DNA of 64,000 nt from Viola odorata (Eukaryota; Streptophyta; Magnoliopsida; Malpighiales; Violaceae). This document shows positions 23,986 to 33,118 of this stretch, piece after piece. The notes beneath the pieces are model-generated. The model ran no database searches. It was given only the letters and a program-made list of their open reading frames with translations, and was not told where the DNA came from. Within the stretch, counting starts at the first letter, position 1; each line of letters starts with the position of its first letter. The stretch is taken from the NCBI GenBank assembly GCA_963691705.1, contig OY829542.1, forward strand, positions 53,733,002 to 53,797,001. Direction: 5' to 3'. The position numbers and the translations under genes are program-made.

Positions 23986-25858
23986 TAAAAATAAAAATTA
24001 TATTAAAAAAGTTATTTTTTTTAAATTCAAAAATATATTATGTCCCGAAAGAGCAAATACTAGTGTAGAATTAGAAGCATAAAAGATTTTTTTTTTATTT
24101 TTTTAAAAGAGTTAGGTTTTGACATTTGTAGCTTGTAATGTAATGTAGTCACTTCATGCCTGCTAATAATCTGCCAAGTAACTACCAAGCGGTCACTTGC
24201 ATTGCACATCGGTTGATTGTATGGTTAAATGCACAATTGCACATTGCACATTGATGATTGAACATTGCACTCGACAACCAATCACTATTCATAGCCCTAT
24301 CAGGGAGGGTGATGGTGATGGTGAACGAGATACATAGATGGCCCAATAGTAATTTCCCACCGTGAAATTCGCGCTACCCCTATCCCTTTCTATAACGAGA
24401 AAATAACTTTTTATCATTCATTCTATCGCACACGTTATAGCTATAAGGTTTCATAGCTATGAATATGATTTTGATTTTGATGATATAATTGAGTCTTTGT
24501 GTTCAATTTGGTATAATATTCTTCAGGATTGAATAAATTTTAGGAGAAATAAGATTGAAGATAATAAAAACTCAAATATATATATTTTAATTTTTAAAAT
24601 TTTATTATGTACGTAGGAAATATTTATCATTTCGTATTTTTCCACATAAAATATTAATATGTGTTAATTTTTAATTTATATGACAATAAATATTTAAAGT
24701 TGAACCTTTTTATATAAAGTTATAGTGAAATATAAGACAGTCATGTCACGTGTTTATCTAAAAAAAAAAATCATACTTCGTGTCAAATTTTTATATCTAT
24801 TACTATCGGTGATATTTGATATATTCTCAAGCAAAGACATTAAAAATGATTGAAAAAAGAAATTTAAATTTTGGTTTAAGTTCCTTCTCTCTTTACTGGT
24901 TTAATAATATTTTTGTCTGTATGCTACATATTTTTTTTTATTCGGTTTTTATGGTCAAATTGTAACTAATTTGGTCCTTATAATGCAATTTTTTTGTTAA
25001 TTTGGTCTTTGCGTAGATTTCTACCGACTGAGAGTGATGACGTGTCGATTCCTGCAGATGTGGCATGCCAAAGAGGTGTTTTTAAAAAAAAATATATATA
25101 TATATATACCATTTTTTTTATTTTTGGAACTTACAAAAAGGAAAAATCTAAAATATAATATAAATTTAATTAAAAACGAAAAATATTAAAAAAACAAAAA
25201 TAAAAAATAAACCAAAAAATGAAAGTAAATCTAAATTTTAATATTTTAAATAATTCTACAACATAAATAAAATAAATTATATATATACCTATTTTGCATG
25301 AATAATACCTAGCATATATATTTTGTAAGTTATTTTTTCAAGTGTTGGTGTTTATCTTTTAAAAGATTGCAAAAGTTTTAGAGTGGTCTTTTTATGCAAA
25401 AAGAAAAAAAAAGAAAAAAAAAGTTAAAGAGGTGAATATTTAAGGACTAAACTAGTTTTATAAAATAATATTTAATTACGAAATAACATATAAAAATTCT
25501 GAAGGGCATAATATGAGCTTGCATGAGTTTTTTTTTTAAAAAAAAAAATAATAGTACACTTTTATGAGAGATATCATCCTTTTTAATGCATCTAGTGTTG
25601 ACATGTGTAATTATAATATTTAAATAAAAAGGAAAGTTATAAAAAAAACTACTATCCAACACTACTCATCTTCATTTGCATTTAAATTTTTATTATAAAT
25701 AATTATTAATATCATTAGTCTCACAATTATTACAATTAATTTTTCCATATTTCATACATACATTACTAAAAAAATACACTTAACGTTTTAATGAATAAAA
25801 AATTTGATAAAAAAAACTCCTATATTATTATTATTATAATTATTTATATTAAATTGAA

Positions 25859-25865
<7 letters not shown>

Positions 25866-25903
<38 letters not shown>
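25866..25903. repeat. (TA)n microsatellite in the right duplication copy
   Basis: About nineteen TA units. The matching tract in the left copy, near 17170, is shorter. Confidence 0.9.
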
Positions 25904-25907
<4 letters not shown>

Positions 25908-25984
25908 TTTAATAAATTGAGAATCATAATATATTGTATTATAATAATAATATATTTTTATGTTAAAATTTAATTAATAATATA

Positions 25985-26013
25985 CCCGTGCAATGCGCGA
26001 GCACAAAACTAGT
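25985..26013 (+). mobile_element. Helitron-like 3' terminus, right copy
   Basis: The CCCGTGCAATGCGCGAG hairpin remnant (25985-26001) is followed by CTAGT at 26009-26013. It is homologous to 17271-17299. Both copies sit in the 3' flank of the peptide gene, so insertion preceded the duplication. Confidence 0.45.
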
Positions 26014-26119
26014 TCAACTAGTAAACATAAAAGATAATATAAACAACTACAAACGGTTGCCATACAACTTAATTTTTTCAATAAATGGTACAATTATATT
26101 CTTGGATGGACCGGTAATT

Positions 26120-27030
26120 TCAATGTTTACCACAGCAACGAGGAGGTCCGGGGTACTTTGGATATGGATATGGATTAAATGGTGTTCGTGGCTCATATGA
26201 TGGAGGAGCTGTTTGAAGAATCTTCCTTCCTGCACCACAATCACAATTAATAATTATTAATAATTATAATAACATTAGGGGAAAACTATTTTAGAGTCCT
26301 TAAAATTTAGTAAATTATACACTTTCATTTTTAAATTTTTTTACTTCCAAATTGAGTCCCGAATATTTATGGACTAAGGTTTCTAGCATTAATGGGAGAA
26401 AGAAAGAGGACAATAACCTAATGATCAAAAAATGAAAATACATCATTATTTGGGGGATTCTAGACATTATAATTACTTACAATCTAATGCATCAACATAT
26501 ACTGAGTATAATTTAAATAGAAAACTTGAGGAATTAAAGTTAGGAGTCAAAAACTTAAGATGAAAATGTATAATTCAATAAATCTTAACCACCCTAAAAT
26601 ATTTCTCCCTATTAATAATAATAATGATAATAAAAGCAGCAGTATAGCAGCAACAACAGATCAATCAACTCAAGTCTTTCAAAATTTCATTAGACTGCTC
26701 CTCGTTTTTGCTTGTTTTTATTATTATTAATTAATTTATTAGTAGCACTACTAGTATTTCATTTGCCTGGATCCGCATCCATCACTCCTGAGAATTTTCA
26801 TTCAAATTATGATGAAAAGTTTGTAAAAGTATATTAGATGCACGAAGACGACTCCTTAATTTAAATCACGAATTACAAATTTGAGTTTCAAATATGTTTG
26901 TGAAATGAAAGACAGCAATTTTTGGCATACCAATTAAGACAGATGCCGCTAGCAGTAGTATGATCATCATAAGTATCATTGTTTTTGTCGTTGTAGTGAG
27001 CAAGGAAACCGTAGCATGGGCATGGGCCAT
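26120..27030 (-). CDS. Small secreted Pro/Tyr-rich peptide, 69 aa, two exons
   Basis: Exon 1 is 27030-26931 and exon 2 is 26229-26120, joined in phase 1 across a 698-bp GT-AG intron (donor at 26930-26929, acceptor at 26231-26230). Exon 1 gives a start with two Ala-His pairs, a Thr-rich stretch and a strong hydrophobic core (MILMMIILLLAASVLIG), which reads as a signal peptide. Exon 2 gives RKILQ, a Pro-rich middle and the end FNPYPYPKYPGPPRCCGKH, followed by TGA. A TATA box lies about 85 bp upstream of ATG. No known family was recognised. The features suggest a secreted signalling, wall or defence peptide, with a C-terminal CC-GKH motif that could bind metal or form a disulfide. A duplicate second exon at 17406-17515 preserves frame and termini. 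The intron carries a MITE. The splice model is inferred from sequence only. Confidence 0.65.
26277..26610. mobile_element. Fold-back MITE in the peptide-gene intron
   Basis: The left arm (AGGGGAAAACTATTTTAGAG, from 26277) and the right arm (ending ATATTTCTCCCT at 26610) are imperfect inverted repeats of about 85 bp. They are flanked by ATT at 26274-26276 and 26611-26613. It is absent from the left duplication copy. Confidence 0.65.
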
Positions 27031-27110
27031 TTTTTCTGATGTAAAGGAGAGAGCGGAGAAGGTGAATGTTGTTCCTGTTTGTTACTATAGTTCAAGAATG
27101 AAAGCGTGGG

Positions 27111-27121
27111 AGTATTATATA
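27111..27121 (-). promoter_or_regulatory. TATA box of the secreted-peptide gene
   Basis: The minus strand reads TATATAATACT about 85 bp upstream of the ATG at 27030. This implies a 5' UTR of about 50 nt, normal for a plant gene. Confidence 0.6.
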
Positions 27122-27214
27122 GAGGCAGAACCATAATTTTTAAAAACGGCTCGTTCAGAATTACTATCAGTTTTTTTCTGTCACAGATCCATGGTATAAA
27201 AAATAAAGATAAAA

Positions 27215-27615
27215 TACTTATTTTATACGTTTATTTAAATTTTTAGAATTAATCATTACGTTTATTTTTAACTGAAATTGATCCCATATTTATATAATTG
27301 ACTGAAATCAGTCCAATTTATTTTATTTTATTTATTTTTATTTTTCAAAAGTTTCAAAAAAAATTATTCTTTATTAAAATCCTACATTGGATTAATAACA
27401 AAAATAAGAAAAAAATGTATTTTTTTCTTATTATTTTGACCATGTTATTATGTGATGTAATATATTTGTAAAGAAACATATTTTTTGAAATTTCTTAAAA
27501 AAAAATTAATTTAATTAAATCAATCGGACTGATTTTAACCAATTATACAAACATAAAAATCGATTTCGGTCAAAAATAAATATAAGCACTTAATTGAACT
27601 TCGAGAAAAAATGTA
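27215..27615. repeat. Imperfect inverted-repeat (fold-back) element
   Basis: The left arm, about 27255-27320 (including AACTGAAATTGATCC and ATATAATTGACTGAAATCAG), is the diverged reverse complement of about 27520-27600 (CGGACTGATTTTAACCAATT and TCGATTTCGGTCAAAAATAA). It looks like an old MITE or fold-back repeat. Its exact ends and TSD are unclear. Confidence 0.5.
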
Positions 27616-27991
27616 ATAAAGCACCTTCTTCTTCTTTTTCATGAATAAAGCACCCCAGTTTGGCCCAATTACAAAGTGATGATATAAAAATGTCTCATCA
27701 AATCCTAGAGTTTCTTGTCATATAAACAACCTAATAATGGACCCAAAGTATGGATTTACAGGGTTTTAATAGGCTTTACAAAATCCTGAAAATTGCTGCG
27801 CAGGAAATAAACCTGGAAATCATCTAATTATTCAGACTTTTCAAAATGCCATTCTGTTTCTGCAAAAGTTTTTCTTTTTTGTTCCATTCTGTAATGTATA
27901 TTTACAATGTCTAGGTGTATATCCTTCACTACAGGAATCAACAAAAGTATTTATAAAACGTGTAAAGAGGTAGATCACATCAACAATGAGC

Positions 27992-28116
27992 CTAGCGATA
28001 CTGATTTCTTACGTGGCTTTGCTGTCTGTTGCTGCCAGAACCCTTCAAAGCTTCAGCGAATTTCGCCAAATCCGATTTCTCGATGGAATCTAAGTCTTGC
28101 TCAAGCGCATTTACAA
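27992..28116 (-). pseudogene. Orphan terminal exon of an unrecognised gene
   Basis: After a good acceptor (TTTTTCAG ending at 28117) the minus strand encodes 40 residues, VNALEQDLDSIEKSDLAKFA and then EALKGSGSNRQQSHVRNQYR, ending in TAG at 27994-27992. The charged, helix-prone composition and clean splice site suggest a genuine last exon. The upstream minus-strand sequence is occupied by retroelement-like DNA, so earlier exons are distant or lost. It could be an intact gene with a long intron extending right, or a stranded fragment. The family was not identified. Confidence 0.4.
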
Positions 28117-28159
28117 CTGAAAAATGGCTACCACTTCTCCTACTAGATGAGAATCCTGT

Positions 28160-29105
28160 TTATGGTACAAAGGATACAGTGGGTGAGTGGAGAAGTAGAT
28201 TCCATCGTCCAAGAATGTTAGAGATCACGTATAAGAAGAGCACATTCTCTCTTTTTTCGCTCATTCCCTCACTAGCTTGCTTATTTTTTTCAAGCCTTGT
28301 ATTTCCACTCTTTGCATGTTCATTATTTTCATCCAAGCTATTTTGCTCTCCCACAACACTTACTTTCTTCTCTCCCCTCCACTCCTTTTTCCTCTCAAGC
28401 TCAAATGTTTTCTCTCACTTAAAATGAGTTTCTTTTGAATACAAGACATGGAGTAACCTCCTCATGATATCTCTTATCCTTCCCACAACTCCCTTTTTGT
28501 AAGCCATTGTTGTCATCCTCCACGTAATCATCACCATTTTCGTTTGTACTCAAATCATTCATTTTCTCTCCAAATGGGACTAAAACCTCATCAATCCGTG
28601 GCAAGCCGTAGAAACAAACACTAGATGGAACATCCTTTCGGCTCAATGTCTTATCCTCATTTGCCTCATGCTCGCTTTCTCTCAAGAGTTCCCATCCATC
28701 ACCACCCTCCTCACTCTTTTCACAACCCAACTCACATTGCTCAAGTCTCTCAACCTCACATTTTTCACTCACTAACTCACATTGTTTAAGTCTCTCAACT
28801 TTACTACTTACTCTCCCATTGAAGTTTTTCACTTTATTCATTGAATCCCTCAAGAAACACTTTAGTGTATCTAATGTTTCATCGGAAGTTGAGTTGTGCT
28901 TGATTTTCGTGGATGTGGAAGGATGAGATGTGAGGCCGAAATTATGGTAAATATTTCGGTCATGACTAGAAGAATGATCTCGATCATATGAAACCCCTCC
29001 GCCATAATGGGGTTCTCAACCATAGGATAGGTCTTGCGCATGTGATGGATTTCAGCCACGGTGAGGTTCTCGGTCTTACGAAAACTCTTGCTCATTGTTG
29101 ATGTG
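28160..29105 (-). pseudogene. Decayed hydrophilic ORF, possibly gag-like
   Basis: The minus strand holds a Lys/Glu-rich frame (28853-28419, containing LKQCELVSEKCEVERLEQCE). Its upstream extension reads as R/G/Y-rich repeats (SYDRDHSSSHDRN, EPHYGGG) interrupted by TAA and TGA stops up to about 29105. A further Asn/Glu/Lys-rich frame lies at 28354-28160. The repeat pattern could be a retroelement capsid protein or a non-autonomous element ORF, but no family motif is decisive. It sits next to the TGACG-motif array, and element A begins just to the right. Confidence 0.35.
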
Positions 29106-29634
29106 ATCTGGCCTAGGGTGAGTAAGCCGAATAATAATGGAGCTTATGAAGGATCTAGCCGAATGAATTATCTAGTACACACATGACTACCAAGGAAGAA
29201 ATTAAGAAGAAAGGAATGGCTAGCGGAGAACAAAATAAATAACATAGAGATGGAAGGGTGGGATGTACCCGGGAATTATAGGATTGACAAGAGATTTAAT
29301 TTGAGCATGCGAACATCCAAGAATTAATCCATGTAATTTATCATCCACGATTCTTGAAATAAGCAATTAATAAACCCAACTTTCTTTCATAAAAATTCGT
29401 CCAAATTCAAACACAAATCAATATTTTCCGGAGAAAAATCGGGAGGAGTAATCTCAAACTCAACGATTTTTCTCAAGAAAATCAAGTGGAGAGCCCAAGG
29501 CTTAGATGATAATTGAAGGAGTAGTCTCACTTAACAAGTATCACACAAAGAATAAAGCTAATGAATAAAAGAAAGGTTTAGCTTATTTATACATAATGAA
29601 TAAAACTTGTCAATTTCCAAATTGATGGAAATCT
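29106..29634. other. Non-coding, probably part of the same unclassified minus-strand element
   Basis: No gene seen. The sequence lies between the decayed ORF and the TGACG-motif array. Part of it (29400-29530) resembles a retroelement leader by composition only. Confidence 0.3.
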
Positions 29635-29849
29635 GGACGTAATCACGCCAAAGGAATGACGTGATTACGCTAGAAACAAAAGCAAACATGCTGGAGCAGA
29701 GCAGGCCTGGCGTGATGACGCCATGGCCATGACGTAATTACGTCTCAAGTAGACGCAATGACGCCAAGGAGTGGGCGTAATCACGTCTCAAGCAGAGAGC
29801 TTGGCTGGCTGGCGATGTGATTACGTCGTGATGCTGACGTGATGACGCT
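29635..29849. promoter_or_regulatory. Array of eight palindromic TGACG/ACGTC motifs
   Basis: Eight variants of GACGTNATNACGYC start at about 29636, 29658, 29710, 29731, 29752, 29775, 29815 and 29836. The fourth is a perfect 14-bp palindrome (GACGTAATTACGTC, 29731-29744). Most intervals are 21-23 bp and the longer ones 40 and 52 bp, near multiples of a helical turn. TGACG is the core of plant bZIP/TGA-factor sites. The array is cut on the right by the LTR of element A. Confidence 0.6.
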
Positions 29850-29852
29850 GTG

Positions 29853-31351
29853 TGATAGCATGTTTTTTATGCATGATTTTTCCTCCATTTTCTCACCCAT
29901 TTAAGGCATGATTCTGCTAATTTACCCTTGTTTTCATTACTATTGCAGATCTAGGCCTAAAAAGGGAGTTTATGCAAAAACATGCATTTTTGGTGCATTT
30001 TGAGCGAATTTGAGCTTCAAGACCGAAAGTCGAGGTCCCGAGTCCAAAGTAGCATTCAAGGTCCCGAATCGGATTCTCCATTCGGGACCCCGAAGGACGA
30101 AGAATGGTATTTCCACGTGTCCTCTTGCCAAAGCTTCCACGTGATCTCCCTGACACTGTTTTGACGCTCTGCACTGACCACCAAATACCTACCGCTCTGA
30201 CCCGTTCAGCCCTTGAGCCCACTCCAGACCTGCCAAAGCTGGAAAAATCAGACAGTTTTATGCTTTTTCAGCTTTGTGCTTTAGGGAACATGGATCCATT
30301 TTTTTAGGCTTTCAATTAATGCGTTTTATCCTTAGTTTGGACTGAAGATATTTTATTCTTGGAGCCCTAGCTTATAAAGGAGCATCCAAGGAGTAGTTTA
30401 GGGACATCCCCTTAGCTTAGGATTCCTTCATCTTACTATATTTCTTAGACTTCTCTCTAGTTCTTGTTAGCTCATCTTCAACCTTGCCGCCGGGCTTCAT
30501 ACGGTTTTTAGTAACAAAGTCTTATTCCCTTAATCTATTTATTTACTTATTATGCTTTCCTTAATCATTATTTGTTCATCTTCAAGCATGAGTAGCTAAA
30601 TCTTTAGTTCTTAGCAAGGCTGATTCAAGGGTTGCAAGGGCAGATTCGAGGCCTTAATGTGCTTAATACATTCTTGATGCCATATTCAATTATTCATCGG
30701 TTTAATTACATCTTTGCATGAATTAATTTGAGGTCTGATCAACTGATAATTATCTTGTGTGAATGCTGCCATTTATGTGATGAATACGAAAGGAAAATTG
30801 CATGAAACAAGTAGGCATCTGTTTAGTCTTGACTGCGCTGAAGTGGTCTCGAATAGATAGGGTGAGTAACTGATTAGGGCGAGGTCACGAGTCTGACAAA
30901 CTGAGGGACTTTTAGCTCTAGATTTGTCTTTTCTTAGCTTTATGGGCAGTTTGAGTATGACCCTCCCGCATTCGTGCCTGGAGGGATGGCAAACTGTCAA
31001 GACTACCTCATATGTGGAAACGGGGGGTAGTTTCTCTTAAGAGAAAAGTAGGGGATATCCGAGGAATCTGGTCCCCATGTCATTTCTATGACGTCTTGAA
31101 TAGAATATCTTCGAGCCGATGACGATCTGGTCCCGAATGCAACCCAAGAATACCTTTGCTAAGAATCCCTCTCTAACTGATTATTTGTGTGTATTTCCCC
31201 TCTGTTTTACTAATTCTGAATTTATTTGTTAATTGACTTATATTACTATTCGGGACCCTCGAACGTGACATTCGGGACCCCGAATACTGCTTTCCTAGGT
31301 AACAATTGTTAGCTCCCAAATCTGCCTTGGCTAACTTGTTTAGCCAAGTAA

Positions 31352-31391
<40 letters not shown>

Positions 31392-31555
31392 TTCCCCCTG
31401 ATTGTTACTTTTTGTGCATTTCACCCCCGAATACATTCAAGACCTTAGATCAGTCTCTCACAATCCCTGTGTTCGACCCTGACTACCACTGTACACTTTA
31501 TCTCTTGTGCACACACGTTTTCAGGCACTATAAATCTCTATTTGACTGACGATCA
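29853..31555 (+). repeat. 5' LTR of element A
   Basis: A 1703-bp LTR from TGATAGCATG to GACTGACGATCA. It contains two CACGTG-like boxes, TTCGGGACCCCGAA dyads (for example 31271-31284, and a 15-bp variant at 31249-31263) and a 38-base C run at 31354-31391. The end matches the B LTR end. Confidence 0.9.
31354..31391. repeat. Poly(C) run of 38 bases in the LTR of A
   Basis: Related LTRs have only a few C at this point (about eight at 23452-23460). The run is either an expansion or an assembly artefact. A glycine-rich frame on the minus strand is only its translation. Confidence 0.9.
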
Positions 31556-31558
31556 AAT

Positions 31559-31576
31559 TGGCGCCGCTGCCGGGGA
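31559..31576 (+). other. tRNA-Asp primer-binding site of element A
   Basis: TGGCGCCGCTGCCGGGGA is complementary to the 3' end of plant tRNA-Asp with one mismatch relative to the site in element B. It lies 3 bases after the LTR end. Confidence 0.9.
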
Positions 31577-31609
31577 TTGTTTCAAGACTGATTTATTTTT
31601 CTTGTTTGT

Positions 31610-32157
31610 ATGACCAGGAGATCTGCACCCGAATTACTGCCCCTTGATCACGAGTTAGGAAGAACCGAACGAGGACTTTGACGACTGGCACGAGGGAATT
31701 CCAATCCTTGTGTTCGGGACCTCGAACGCCTTTTTGACCTCGAAGATAATCCAGACCCCGAAAATTTACCTCCAGTCCATCCAGAAGGACCCGACATGGA
31801 TCACTACGGCCCCGTAGGGGATGATGTTCCACCGCTTCCCCCACTGATTCAGAGCATCGATGAGTTCAATGCTGCCCCCGAAGCCCCAACTAGTTGCATT
31901 GTTTGGCCAGTGGTCCCGAACGACTAGGAACTCAAGTCTGCAACCATGCATCATCTGCCCCTCTTCCTAGGACTGGCCAAGGAAAATCCACATCGCCACC
32001 TCCAGCAGCTACACTCCATCTGCGACGCCATAAAGCTCCACAACGTTACTGTCGAGCATGCCAAGCTCCGTGCCTTTATGTGGTCCCTCAAGGACGACGC
32101 TCTTGACTGGTTCTATGACTTGCAGCCGCAATCCATCAATTCCTGGGCCGAGATGTC
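31610..32157 (+). pseudogene. Element A gag, 5' part
   Basis: The N-terminal leader frame starts at ATG 31610 and carries an early TGA after ERGL. The in-frame TAG after VVPND (31924-31926) is shared with element B, and the frame resumes at ATG 31946. The remainder matches B Gag (AKENPHRHLQQLHSICDAIK, ...DWFYDLQPQSINSWAEMS). It is cut at 32157 by element C and resumes at 55275. Gag is the capsid and RNA-binding protein of the retroelement particle. Confidence 0.85.
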
Positions 32158-33118
32158 TGATAGAACGCTAAACTGTCATCTTTTCATCATCCTTTTACCT
32201 CTGTTTTGGGATGATGATACTGCTAATTGTTGGCTTTTCCCTCCTTTTCTACAGAGATGCTGCTGAGAAGCAGAAATTATCAAAAGGAGCCAAAAGACCC
32301 TCTATCAGAACTGTTTTGCTGGTCAAAGAATGATAGGATCCCAGACCTGGGATAAGCCAAGGATTTGGAAGCATTGACTAGAGTCAACTGACTTAAAAAG
32401 CTAGCTGGGCCGCGAGATTGACCAATGGGCCGAGGCGAAGCTGAGGATTTGGGCTGGAGTCTTTCGGAAGAAAAGAAGTTCATCTGTGTATAGAACTCCT
32501 CGATCGATTAGAATCATCGATCCTTTCTTTTTGTATTTAAACAAACAATCCCACAAGTTTAGATATCTATCTTCTCTTCGTCTTTTGAATTTTGAACCAG
32601 AGATAGGTTTTTGCTATTTAAAGCTGTCGCTGAGAAGAAGAGGTTTATCTCTTCTCCCTCGATTTTTCTACCATTGTTACATCTTGAAACTATTCTCTTA
32701 GCTTTAATATAATTCGGATTCAGTTCATGATTGTTTTCTTTATTATTATTATTGTTATGTCTATTATAGGCTAAACGCCTTCTTTCTGGTAAGGATTCAA
32801 AGCCATGATTCCTAGGTTGTGAGATCAAATCGCACTTCACACACTCTACACTTATATTCTTATCCTTCTTGTTTACATGACAATTTGCCCCTGTTCTTAG
32901 TAAAGTCTGATCAGCTTCGCATAAGGTTTGGACGATTACAGTCTTTTCTATCGGCTTTGGAGTCTACATTGCCAAGAGAAATACGAAGGCAACTAGCTGG
33001 TGACAGCTAGAAGAAGGATCAGATCTGGTTTATAGGATAGACACGAATCTCTATCCCAGGCCTGGGATTAGGTCTTTCCCTGCGTCTATCAATTGTCCTG
33101 ATTAAATCCTATGGAGTG
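32158..33118 (+). repeat. 5' LTR of element C, 5' portion only
   Basis: It matches 53871-54831 with a constant offset of 21713. It contains the dyad TCCCAGACCTGGGA (32339-32352) and the perfect palindrome TCCCAGGCCTGGGA (33054-33067). It is interrupted at GAGTG (33114-33118) by element B. Confidence 0.92.

Larger units (their letters stand above)
23740..26270. repeat. Right copy (D2) of the segmental duplication
   Basis: It aligns with 14388-17549 and retains the empty LINE site and the full downstream peptide gene. It has an expanded TTCAAT hexanucleotide tract (23931-23985) and an expanded TA tract (about 25866-25903). Its right end merges with the intron of the peptide gene, where a MITE begins at 26277. 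Confidence 0.85.

Noticed and set aside
23831..24082. Plus-strand frame with Phe-Asn repeats
   Set aside because: It is a translation of the TTTCAA microsatellite inside the duplicated segment.
26047..26244. Minus-strand frame beginning MIVVQEGRFF over the peptide exon (and its twin at 17333-17530)
   Set aside because: It reads through the intron acceptor in another frame. The spliced frame from exon 1 gives the signal peptide and the conserved CCGKH end, and the middle of this frame is only a His-rich shadow.
28029..28427. Plus-strand Ser/Phe/Leu-rich 132-codon frame
   Set aside because: It lies opposite the Lys/Glu-rich minus-strand frame and the orphan exon, and its composition is what the complement of those codons gives.
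29848..29852. CTGTG as the target-site duplication of element A
   Set aside because: Only the left copy is visible. The right end of A is outside the window, so it cannot be confirmed.
31173..31436. Minus-strand glycine-rich frame
   Set aside because: It is produced by the poly(C) run in the LTR of A.
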